This document shows positions 34,804 through 48,666 of a stretch of 64,000 nucleotides of DNA, in pieces. The stretch is taken from assembly GCF_000247815.1 (NCBI RefSeq), contig NC_021678.1, positions 30,164,749 through 30,228,748 of the forward strand. Direction: 5' to 3'. The notes beneath the pieces are model-generated. The model did not search any database and was not told the origin of the DNA. It saw only the letters and a list, made by a program, of their open reading frames with translations. Within the stretch, counting starts at the first letter, position 1. The number at the start of each line of letters is the position of its first letter. Source of the stretch: Ficedula albicollis. Its lineage: Eukaryota > Chordata > Aves > Passeriformes > Muscicapidae. The position numbers were made by a program, and so were the translations under genes.

Positions 34804-36660
34804 AAAAAAAAGGCATATAAAATGTTAAATTCCTTCACCAGCAGAGATTTTCTGCTCAAAGAACAGGGGCCCATGGTTAGAGTTGGAAGGTAAGACAAAG
34901 ACACGATTCTTGCACAATTACTGTAAAACAAACAAACCAACCCCTGAACACAAAGCGCCTGAGAAATGTGGAGGATCCATTTGGAGAGAACAGCAAAAAG
35001 TGCTGCATTCTCCTGCCCATCTCCTAAAGCACTTCTGGGCATCTAAAGTTTGCAAATAACACTGTTAGCATTTTCCAGACTCATATAAAAATATGAGTAT
35101 ATTTTAATGCCAAATTAAGAAAGGGTAGCTATCAGAATTTAACCTTGTTCAGTCATCTCAAGGTGCCGTTTTTATTTGAGTGCCTGATTCCCTGGTCTCA
35201 TCATGATAAAATTACTCTGTCTCTGGCATGGCATTTTCTGGATCAGCTGCTTAAAAATGGTTTGGTAAGGTATATCTCAGAAACAAGGTGGGACCACAAA
35301 AGCAACTGAAAAATGGATGAAAATTAAGATGATCAAGCTAAAAAAAATTCCCTTGGAAGCTGAAAAGTTAAATGAAGGGAAATGTTAAAACTTTAATGCA
35401 GAGTAAAAAGGCCGATAACGTTCCTTTTCCCAGAATGTATTTTTCTTTTTGAAATATACGGACATATTTTAATAATTTTGGATGTTTCACGGGTTTATTT
35501 CTGTTTCAAATAACTTCTTTGCAATGAAAGCAAAGGCAGGAAAGAACTCAAAGGGATGCAGGGATACAGGGTTTGGGTGAGTGTTTCTATGTGCAGCCCC
35601 GAAGATGTGCTGGAGGAGCTGCTCAGAAGCACAGAGCATCTGCTGGTTGAAAAGGGGGCATGTTTGAGGAGTTTTAATAAAGAAAAATAAGAATCAGTTC
35701 TTAGACCTAGCCCTCAGTCTGTGAGTCATCTGCAGGTGAATCATGCTCTGTCTCCTGAACTGAGCTGATTATTCACATGAGTAACATGAGCAGGGCTTGT
35801 TTCAGGGTCATCCGTGTAAGTCCTCATTACAGAACAACCCTGAAGCTGCCTGAACTGAGGCAGCATAAGAGACTGGACAAACTAACCCAAAAAATCCTGC
35901 TGCAAACCCCACCGTGTCTCCCCCAGCTCTGCAAGCTTCTCTGGCACTGCACAGGGTCAGAGCAGAAGACAAAACTTACCTGAGAGCAAGGGCTGTCCCT
36001 GGAAACCACAGCAGGTCATTAGAAATGTAAAAAAATTGTATTTATTTTCAAGGAGATTGAAAAGCAACTGCTCCAGAGCACTACATGGTTCTTGTTTTTC
36101 ACTGGACTGCTCAGAGAAAGCTTTCAGATGAAGCCTTGCTTATGAGCTGCTGCTGGTGTGTGTGGATCTGTACTTTCCCCTCAGTATTCCTGCACTTTAA
36201 AAAAAAATAACAGGGAGAGAAGCAGCCTCTGAAAATCACTCCTTCCTCTTTTGGGAGGTGAGTGTATGGTGAATATGTCAAACTTTTTTTTCTCCCCATT
36301 CCAATCATTTCCCTCCACTCCCCCTCACATTTACAGCTCTAGTGGTATTTCAATCCAGTTAATGTTGTAACCCAGTGTTGTAAATGTCACAGGGGTTAAT
36401 CTCCACCAAGCTTTTAAGAAAATAAATCAGCATTTGGACTGATTTGATACTTTGAAAAAGTTTCCACCCACTCCTCCTTTCTTTTCCTGGTGTGGCAGGA
36501 GGGGTATTAAACTCTGGGTGAGCCTATAAGAAACTGTTGGATATTTTCTGTGGTCCCTGCCAGGTGGCAGAGAACCACAAGTGTATACAACTCCTTTTTG
36601 CAGGAGATTAGTAAAATAGAAGGATTCATAAATGGGGGCCTGATCCTGATGGGCACCCAT
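34804..36660. other. Gene-free stretch
   Basis: AT-rich, no recognisable gene, RNA or transposon. Short frames such as 34743-35042 and 35777-35983 have no supporting context. Confidence 0.4.
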
Positions 36661-37181
36661 TTGTCTCCCTTGAATTCTGTAGCAACTAGGGGAAAAAATA
36701 CAAAACAAAAACTTTAAACAAAAGGGAAAGAATGGAAAAGGAGAGCATGCAGTGGCATTCCTTGCCCTTGGTGCACCCATAAAATGTTGAGCTGTCTGCT
36801 GCATGGCTTCCAGGAATTTCTAAAGTTGCAGCTTTTGCTTTTGAATTTACACCCCTGGCTTTTCTTGTCTCCCTTGAATTCTGTAGCAACTGGGGGAAAA
36901 AATACAAAACAAAAAATTTAAACAAAAGGGAAAGAATGGAAAAGGAGAGCATGCAGTGGCATTCCTTGCCCTTGGTGCTTTGTCTCCCTTGAATTCTGTA
37001 GCAACTAGGGGAAAAAATACAAAACAAAAACTTTAAACAAAAGGGAAAGAATGGAAAAGGAGAGCATGCAGTGGCATTCCTTGCCCTTGGTGCACCCATA
37101 AAATGTTGAGCTGTCTGCTGCATGGCTTCCAGGAATTTCTAAAGTTGCAGCTTTTGCTTTTGAATTTACATCCCTGGCTTT
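36661..37181. repeat. Tandem triplication, units 204, 115 and about 202 bp
   Basis: Each copy starts TTGTCTCCCTTGAATTCTG (36661, 36865, 36980). Copies 1 and 3 continue through CACCCATAAAATGTTGAGC to CCCTGGCTTTT. Copy 2 stops after CCCTTGGTGCT, so it lacks the last 89 or so bases. Copies 1 and 3 share CTAGGGG and AAAACTTTAAAC, whereas copy 2 has CTGGGGG and AAAAATTTAAAC. The minus-strand frames crossing it only reflect the repetition. Confidence 0.95.
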
Positions 37182-39894
<2,713 letters not shown>

Positions 39895-40022
39895 GGCTGT
39901 GGGAGGTTTTTCTATTTGTTTGGGGGTTTTCTTTGGTTTTTAGGGGGTGTTTTGGTTTGTTTGGTTTGGTTTATTTTGGTTTTGTTTGTTTGTTTTTGTG
40001 GTTTTGTTGAGTGTTTTTTTTA
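39895..40022. repeat. T/G-rich low-complexity tract
   Basis: About 125 bases made almost wholly of T and G (GGTTTGTTTGGTTTGG, TTTTGTTTGTTTG), ending in a T-run. Similar tracts are common in songbird genomes. Confidence 0.9.
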
Positions 40023-40272
40023 AAATTCAGAAAGTGTAAAATTCATGCACAGAAAAGCATTGATCTTTGGATGAAGCAGATCTCACCCTCATGCAGGAAT
40101 TGAGTGAAAGGGAAATTCCTCCAGGCCCCCAGACCTGCCCTACCAGTGAGCTCCCAGGCCTGATCCATCCTCTCCTTCCTTGTTTGCTCTTCCCTGGTTT
40201 ATAGGAGGCTCTCTGACTGCTCAGAGGCTCTATGGGTTTGGGAGAGAATGCCTTTCCCTGCTGTTCCAAGGG

Positions 40273-40426
40273 GGATTTCTCTCTTTAAGGGGCTCTTTAG
40301 CCAGCTCGTGGGGCTCTGTATCCCCTTCATTGCAAAAAAAAAAAAAAAAAAGGATTTCTCTCTTTAAGGGGCTCTTTGGCCAGCTCGTGGGGCTCTGTAT
40401 CCCCTTCATTGAAAAAAAAAAAAAAA
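40273..40426. repeat. Tandem duplication, 79-bp unit ending in poly-A, 2 copies
   Basis: Copies begin at 40273 and 40352 with GGATTTCTCTCTTTAAGGGG and end CCCCTTCATTG plus an A-run (18 A after GC in copy 1, 14 A in copy 2). One substitution is visible (TTTAGCC/TTTGGCC). The A-run sits at the end of each unit. Confidence 0.94.
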
Positions 40427-40430
40427 TCTA

Positions 40431-43400
40431 GAATGAAAGCAAAATATTGTGTAGCAGAATGTAACTGAGACAAATGTAGGTGATGTATAATCAGAACCCC
40501 CAGCTTAAGGTCTGGAAGCACTGTCTCCAAGTCATCCTTTGGTCTGGGAGTTACCAGTGTCTATTCTAAATGCAAGGATAAAAGGGGGAACAGAAAATAA
40601 AATCCAGACCTATTTAGGTCTGATATGTATACCAGGGACATAAAATGGGAAGATTTGTGAAGAAACTCAGCTGATGTGAGTGGTATGAGTCTGCTCAACA
40701 TATCACACTCAGAGAGGGAAATCATTTGTGATGGTCATGCAGCTCTTCTAGGCATCTGCAGAGATCATATCAAATCTATTTAAAATGTGAAATTTCTGGA
40801 TCTGTACGTCAAAGTCAATGATGCCCCTGGCTTTGAAGAGGGCAGAGTTTCACTCCCTATAAACACAGAAGGATAGAAGTTTTCATTGTTGGCTTCTTTG
40901 GAGCAGCTCCTTCAGTGATTCCCTTTTAATGAGATGTATCACTCTGGCTGTGAGGGAAGGCCAGGTTCTGCAGACCTGATTTCTATGAAGTGTGGGTGAG
41001 CCAATATGAGTTTTTCTTGAGTAGGAGCTGCAGGTGTGGCCCTGTGTTTTAAAAAGCCAACCCCCAAGAGAATTGCTTTATAAGCAGCAAAGGTCCAGCC
41101 AGACAGGAGCAGGGAATACCACTGGAAAACTTGTGAAAACAGGGGAGACATTTTAAAACCAAAAATCCATTTTAGTTATAAACAGGTGTCCTGTAAAGCT
41201 CTTAAAATTTACCTATTCAGCACAGTATGCAACTAGTTGAAGTATAATGTACTGTCTTTTCTTGGAAAAATTAACTTCCCTTGTGTACTTAGCTGCCAAT
41301 TTTTATGCTGAACTTTTGCTTTTCCTGGAAGTTCCTCATATGAGCACTTGTAACCAGATTTTACCTACCTGTGTAATGATCAGGCAGGAAGAATACATGA
41401 GGCATGCTGTTTTCATCTTTTCATGTCTTAAGCATGGAAGGCTTCTGTATATAATAATAATTCTGATAATAAGCCCTGGATATAAAATAAACTGAAGTAA
41501 CTAACTCAGCATCATCAAAATGTACTTCCTCATAAAAATGCAGCAGTGGCCTGGACCACTTGGCCTTCCTGACCTGCTGCCATCTATCAAATCCCATTGA
41601 TAGAAATAAACTTTGAATAAAACTGCTAATACTTCTCTGAGAATAGCTCCTGACACCATACTTATCACTGGTGCCAGCTTGGGGCTTTTGATTCCTCCTC
41701 AAAATGCGTGTTTGCACCCAGTGCCTGCTACTCACTTCTCAATCTTTCTTCCAGGAGAGCACAACCACCTTCATTTGGGGGTTTAACTTCTGCAGGCAAA
41801 GAAATGCTGCCACATTTCAGCAATATTTGTCAGTCAACAAAGACTGTGATGCCAGTTGCTGATCTCAGCCATAATTATTGAACAATTTTTTTTTTCTTTG
41901 GAAACACACAATTATCGAATTCATTGTAGACATACTGTATGCACTAACTTAATTTTAGCTTTATAATCTTATAATGGACATCAATGAATAGAGGATTAGT
42001 CAAAACCTATTAATAAAGAGATAAAAGAGGCCCTCAGATATTTTCTTTCAAAAGGCACAGTAAGCTTCGAGTTCTGCTTCCAGAGCCAAGCCCAAGTACC
42101 CAGTTTGCACAGTGGGCAGCACAGTAGGGGCAAGAGGGAGGAATCACTCCCTTTAAATTGTGGATTAGAGGCAAATCTACCTTGCAGGTCTGACTTTAGT
42201 ATTCACTTAGCAGTAAATGCCTTGTCTCAGCATCTCTCTCCTTTGAGGGCCCTGAGAGCCCCTCGAGGGGTGATAGTCTGCACAGTGTCCCAAGCCCATG
42301 AGTGTTTCTGTTTGCTTTTGCATAAAAATCAGGGCTCTGTAATGTTGCAGGGACTGTGATGGCATGGGACTGAGCTGGGGCCAGCAAAGGGAGCAGCAGG
42401 GCAACCTCCATCCCACACTCCTCCAGCCCTGAGCTTGCACTGCTAACTGCAGCAGAGCAAGGATACCCCAGTGTGCAAAATACCCAAATGTGGTCTGTTC
42501 TAAGGTGGATCAGGCAGAGCAAAGGATACTTTTTCTGCGTGTGGGGACACACATCTTTCAACCTGAGGAGGAATAAAAGCTCCAAGTGGTTCACAAGGTG
42601 ATAACTTTTTGCAGTTGGCCTGATTCTTTGCATCTGAAGTTGACAGAAATTTCCTGCTGCCAGCGGTGGATGCTGGAGTGAAGTTTAGGTGAGCTGTATT
42701 TAAAAATTTATTTCAACACTCATTGGAGAATTGTTTGGAAAATGTGGACTAGGAACAGAGAAGTAACTGGAAGGAGAGGTTAGCTGAACATCATCTCTGT
42801 GCCACTGGGGGTATTTTAGCTGCCTGGCTTTTAGAAATTTGGTAAGGAGAGAGTGACACATCCTGGGAACTATCCAGTTCAATAGATCATTGTCATTTCT
42901 TTTGCTGCCTGGAGAGCAGACTATCCCAAGGCTGTTCCTGCAGGGTTTGTAATTTCCTCCTCAGAAGGCAGAGAGGTAATGGACAATGTCACCAAAAAGA
43001 AAAACAGTATTACCATTGCCCCCAGAAAACCCCAAAACCCGTGAGATGGCTGGGACATAATACTGCCATGGTAGTCCTATGCCTGTATTGTCTGAGGCTT
43101 TCTCAGCTGAAAAATTTCAAGGACATTTTTCAGAACACCCAAATCCACTTTTTAGCACCATTTTCAGTTTCAAAGCTCTGTCAAAGTATTACTGTCCTGA
43201 AAAAGGTACGAGCATACCAGGACTGTACTATTACTGTTGTGTTGTTGCTTTCATGTTACACCAGCTCACAGTGAGACTGGAGATAGGAATCTTAAAAACA
43301 CCCCACATGGTGTCAGAGCAGATGGACTGTGCTGTTCCCCAGAGCCCAGTGGCAGTGTAGCACCAAGAAGTGCTGGCTGGACCTTGAGAACTGTTGGCAG

Positions 43401-45285
43401 AGCTGAGGGGAGATAGCTGTCACTTTATTCTGCACACTTAACTCCTATTAGTATTAATGGAGCAGCACATAAACAGCTGAGAGCAGATCATGGCCCGCAG
43501 CCATTTATATATTTCTGCCTCATGTCTTGCATTTTATGGCATTGTTCAGTGGTGTCACCCATAAGCTTGCAGTCATTGTGCTCCTATTTTGACATATATA
43601 GGAGTGTGCATGTGAAATCTACAATGGCAAAAAAGGAGGCATGCATTTTGAAGTGTATCTTTCAACAAGGGAAGTGAATTTCCTTTCGTAAATGCTCCCG
43701 CTGCACACCCCCCCCACTCCAAGCCTTCGTGTGGCCCCCAAGAGCTGCTTTTTGTAAGCTGCTGGTGCCCTCACCATCTTGTGCAGGACTTGTTTATTTT
43801 TATTTCAGTGGCACTTAGAGCTTCCCGAGGAGTGAGGTGCATTGTGTTACGTGCTGGGCACACAGCTGAATTGGAGCGAGCACGGCTTTCTCTGTGAGTG
43901 CTCTAGAGAGAGAATAGATCATTAAGGTCACTTGTTTTCCTTACAGAGGCCAAGGCAGGATTGATTCCTACATTATATTCTAACCCTCTATGTATTTTTC
44001 CTTCCCAGTTTCAAACAGCCAAGGTACCAAGATATTACTCACTTCCCTCAGGAGAGTCCTCTGCAGCCCAGATATCCTGTTCAGACAAAGTTATGCCTGA
44101 ATTTTTTAAGCCCACATTTTTAAAAATTTCATTCTATTCTTTCCAGATGGGGATTGTTCATGCAGAGAAGGACTCTTGTCACAGATGGAAAGGGGAAGGA
44201 AACCGTGGCCCCTGCCAGGGCAAAGAAAGGGTTGGAGGAGGCAGCCTGAGTCAACCACAAGAAGAGTCCCACTAGCTCTTTCTACCTCCACCCACTTCCA
44301 GACACTCCTGGCCATGTTTGAGACAGCACTATTGAATCCATTCAGCACTACAGCATTGTATCTGCTCAGAGAAATGCACTTCAACAGGCCAACCACCCTT
44401 AAAACCAGCCCCATTGTTTCTCCTAAAAGCCTCATTGAAATCTGTGTATATAACTGGCTGCTGTTTTGTGAGTTAGCCATACTTGTGCATTACTGATTTG
44501 AAAATGAATGCTCCTTGGAGAGTTATTTTCCCTGAAATCCCTCTTCTCGAAAAAATGTTCCTCCTACCTTCAACAATATCATTGTGGAAATTCCACCCTT
44601 TAGAAAGATGATCAATATTGCCTTGTGGATGGGATCTGATAGGAATTGGTGTTGGCAAGGACATCAGAGGAGTGGTTTAACAAATCTGTGTCTCTGTTTA
44701 CTGAGGAGCAGTGTTACCTGCCTTGCCCAGCAGAGAGAGACACAGCCAGTCACACACACCTCAAAGTGCTCCATTGCATGCTGCCAGTGAAGCTGTAAAA
44801 GCAGCTGGGCTAGAAGGAGCTGGCAGGAGCTATTAAACAGACTGCATTTTTCACTATCAAGGTGTCTTGAAATATCAGATTTGTTTGAATTCTTAACAAC
44901 ACAAGCTCAGACTGGGAGCACTGGCAGATCCAGCAGGCAGAGCCAGTGACCCCTATTCCTCCAGGTGATGGTGCAAAGCAGGGCAGGGTGAAAAGCATGG
45001 TAGATCTGTGAAGCACCATTCACGCCTGGGTTTGCCAAAATTCTAGTTGGTTTCATTAGTCGCACCTAGAAACTCAAAGCTATAAAAATGCATTTCATGT
45101 TCTAAATGAAAACCAGCAAATACATCTGATGTCTAAATATCCAAAATGGTGTGCCAGCCTTCACCCCTTTTGTGAACTTCATATTGGTCATCAGCAACTT
45201 AGCAGCTTGCTGGGAGCGTTTTTGAGGAAGGTGCCTCTTTCAAGATCCAGCTGCAGTTACCTACCCAGAAATGCACCAACAGTCG
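40431..45285. other. Gene-free stretch
   Basis: Non-coding DNA, moderately AT-rich. Frames such as 42196-42633 and 44106-44480 show no family features. No transposon recognised before the CR1 fragment at 45286. Confidence 0.4.
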
Positions 45286-45610
45286 GGGAATCACAGACTG
45301 GTTTGGGCTGAAAGGGCTCTTTAAAGGCCCATTAGTCCAACTTCCTTGGAATAAACAGGAGCACTTTCCACTGGACCAGGTTGTTCACAGCCTCATCCAA
45401 CCTAGCCTTGAACGTTTCCAGGGGCAAGGGCATCTACTATCCCCATGGGCTACCTGTGCCACTGTTTGACCACCCTCACTGTGAAAAAATTATTCAGTAT
45501 ATTTAAAATAATTACCCCTTGCTGTATGTCTCCAAACACTATTAAAAAGTCTGTCCCCACCTCTCTTTTAAACCCCCTTTAAGCTCAGGTGCATCTGCAA
45601 CCCCATTTCA
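45286..45610 (-). mobile_element. CR1 LINE 3'-end fragment, antisense
   Basis: The plus strand reads AATCACAGACTGGTTTGGGCTGA, then AAGGCCCATTAGTCCAACTT and later CACCCTCACTGTGAAAAAATT, ATTACCCCTTGCTGTATG. These are successive landmarks of the reverse-complemented CR1 3' UTR and the end of ORF2. It is 5'-truncated near 45610 and diverged. No coding potential remains. Confidence 0.88.
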
Positions 45611-48594
45611 TTTCAGCTCCTGGCTGGATGAGGTTTTTTCTGCTGTTGCTTGTGTGCAGCACTGAGGAACATGCTAAAACTGGCTTCCAGGTGCATTAAG
45701 AAAGACACATTCAGCTCTGGGTGAGGGGAAAAAAACCTCCATCTCCACTTGGAAATGAGGGGTCAAACAAACCTGTGCAGAGTGGACTGCTTCACAGAGT
45801 GTGGTAATGGAGCTGGTGCCATGTGGATGGCAGAAAGTGTACACAATATTGGCCAGTTGTTTGATACTGCCACTCTAAAGGCCCCAAGAATTAGACCAAT
45901 TTCACACTAGAAGAGGTGCTTGTTTCTCACATTTTCTTTCACAGTTGGAGTCCTGGTCACTTGTTGATCTTCTGTCCTCATAAAATCTTTCCAGTTCATT
46001 TAAAAGTTGGCTCTCTTGTGCATTTCTTAAATTCTTTCTGAAGCTCAAGGTTTGAAATGCTTCCTTACTTCTGAGTCTCCAAGGGCAAAACTGTAAAGTG
46101 AGCACCCTGACCCCAAAGGCCTTATGCTGCCAAATACAGTCAGCAAGAATTTGTGGCAAATAGGGCTGTGGGATCACGCTCCAGTATTAGGTACTGACTC
46201 AAAGGTATCTTGTACTTGAAGGCTTCAAAATCCTTTGCTTTGTCTCCAGCCTCCTCCATTGCATCTCTGTGATGCACGGTAGAAGTTCTCCACTGAGAGA
46301 TTTTCAAACTTCTCTTTTTAAAATTTTACTCTCCCCATAAAAAAACAGGTGGTCATATAAGGCTGGTAAGTTATTTCCTTGAAGTTAAGGACATGTCTTC
46401 TTTCCCTATAATTTTAGAAAATATTACTATTGAGTCCTTTCAACATGATTATTTGCAAGATAACTCATGAGAATGTGGTGCTGCTGGTGCTGTTCCCTTT
46501 CTCTCTCTCAAAGCACACTATGTACATAAAGATGAATATTTCATACATAACAGCACAGACCAAGTAGCATTATTATTAATATAATAATTATAATAATATA
46601 TTAATTAGCGATTGTACACTTTTCTAGCTATGGAAAAGCCTGAACTCAAGCCCTGCGCTCTTTTGTGTTGCAAAACTCATCAGTTCTAGAAAATTACTGC
46701 AAGAATTCACCAGTAGATTAACTCTTTAATTAATCAAGACTGAAAGTGTTGCCTGCTAGCCTTGTTGCAAAGCATGTTCTTGGTTTGTCTCCAAACCCAG
46801 ACTGCAAAGAGTTAACAGACTCAGTATTAACTCATACACTCTTGGGTATTCCCCACAATACTACCACCCACCAAAGCACACCTTGAAAGTACAGAAGTCC
46901 CTTTTCCTGTTATTATGATGCAGATATATTTATTTTACAGAAGTTCAACTGATTTTTCTTCTTTTTCTGGTGCTTGTTGCCTCTTGATTTTTTACACATC
47001 AAGAACTTGCAATAAAACACCTGATAGTTCTTTATGAAAATGTCATAAAATGCCTGATCTAGATGTTTAGATTAGTCTCTTCTTTTAAATCTCATGCAAT
47101 AAATTTCAGAGTAACAAAGAAAAAAATATTCAGCTTTACACCAAAGTTTGTTTCCTGGATTTGCTCTCCTGTTGGATACTCACTGTTTTAGCTTGCAAAA
47201 CAGTTTTAGCTTGCTCTGCCACTGATTTTTTTTCTGTGTTATCTGCATATCCACACAAATTTCCTATGGAGTGCAGGCTGTTTCAAGGGCTGTTCTTAGC
47301 AGAAGCATACTTATGTTTACATATAGTCAGATATTAAACTTCTTGGTAGCTCTCAGATAGGTGAACTCTGGAATTTTTTTTTCAATATATAGTCCCACAG
47401 GTATTAGCAGGAGTATTTTATAGTGCTCATGTACTCACATCCATCTAGAGGAGGGTATATCTGCCCTCTAAACTGTGAAAACAAATGATCAGGTACAAAA
47501 TTATCATTTATCTTGAGTTTAATATTGACTAGCATTACAGTTCTTTAAAGGATTTAAACTTATGGCTGTAGACTTTCCACTGTTTACTGTATTCTTAAGG
47601 ACTGAAAAAGCTGTTTATTATTGTTATTCATATGAAAGAAGTGCTTATTGACTGGCTTAATTATGCAAATGCACAGCAGGGGAGAATTTCTACCTGCAAA
47701 TCTTACAGCATAAACTAAATAAGAGTGGGAGCAGAACGGAAAGGGAAAGCAAATTAACAAAGTGGTAGAACAGGAGTTCTCTGATTACCAACCAAGGTCT
47801 GCACATTCTGTATCCACTGAATTTCTGTAGTGCTGTATTTTCTCACAGAATTTTCCCAGAAATGCAACCATAGTTCTGGAAAGAACATTTAATGCTTTTA
47901 AATAAGGATCCTGACCAACTACGGTTCTTGGAAATATTGTTTAAGTGATGTCAAAGAAATAATCTTGCTCCTGTTAACTGACAAGACAAAATTTTTCATG
48001 TGCGTTTGGATTACATGGAGGTTATGAATCATGGTGTGCCGATTTTGGCTGTGTAGACTCAATTTTCTTCACAGTAGCTGCTGTGGGTGTGTTTTGGATG
48101 TGTGATGCAAACAGTGTTTGCAATTCAGGGACGTTTTTGTTACTGCTGAGCAGTGCTTGCACAGAATCAAGGTCTTTTCTGCTCCTCACCCCACGGCTGG
48201 CTGGGGGACAGCTGGGACAGCTGACCCTGCTGCCCACAGGGGTATTTCCTACAGGTATTTCCATCATGCTCGGCATGCAAAGCTGCAGGAAGATCACTCT
48301 GTGGTTAAAGTTGTGGGGCTGAACCGAGCAGGCACGTCTACCAAATGAAGATGTGCTCTGTGCTATCAAAAGGGACCTGCAGCAACCAAGTCTTTCATTT
48401 GAAACCGTTTTGCCTTGCCTGAATTCTCTTCCCTGATTAAAAAAATCACGACATGGCACCTCATCCCTGACGTGTCATTTTGGGTATATCAAGAGCTGCC
48501 TTAAAATTACAGACGCATTTTGTGAGGCGCTCTGATCTTTTCACTCAGACTCCATCCTGGGTGGCAGTGCTGGTGGCAGAGCTGCTGTGCAGGG
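45611..48594. other. Gene-free stretch, AT-rich
   Basis: No gene recognised. A TAAT-rich segment at 46569-46610 (ATAATTATAATAATATATTAATTAG) and a perfect octamer ATGCAAAT at 47663-47670 inside CTTAATTATGCAAATGCA stand out as possible regulatory sequence. Confidence 0.4.
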
Positions 48595-48666
48595 GATCCC
48601 TTTTCCCGATCCCTTTTCCCGGATCCCTTTTTTCCCGGATCCCTTTTCCCGGTTCCCTTTTCCCGG
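48595..48666. repeat. GATCCCTTTTCCCG minisatellite, 5 copies
   Basis: Five units of 13 to 16 bases, GATCCCTTTTCCCG, one with two extra T and one with GTTCCC. It lies in a small GC-rich patch. The minus-strand frame reading RDPGKG repeats simply reflects the array. Confidence 0.93.
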
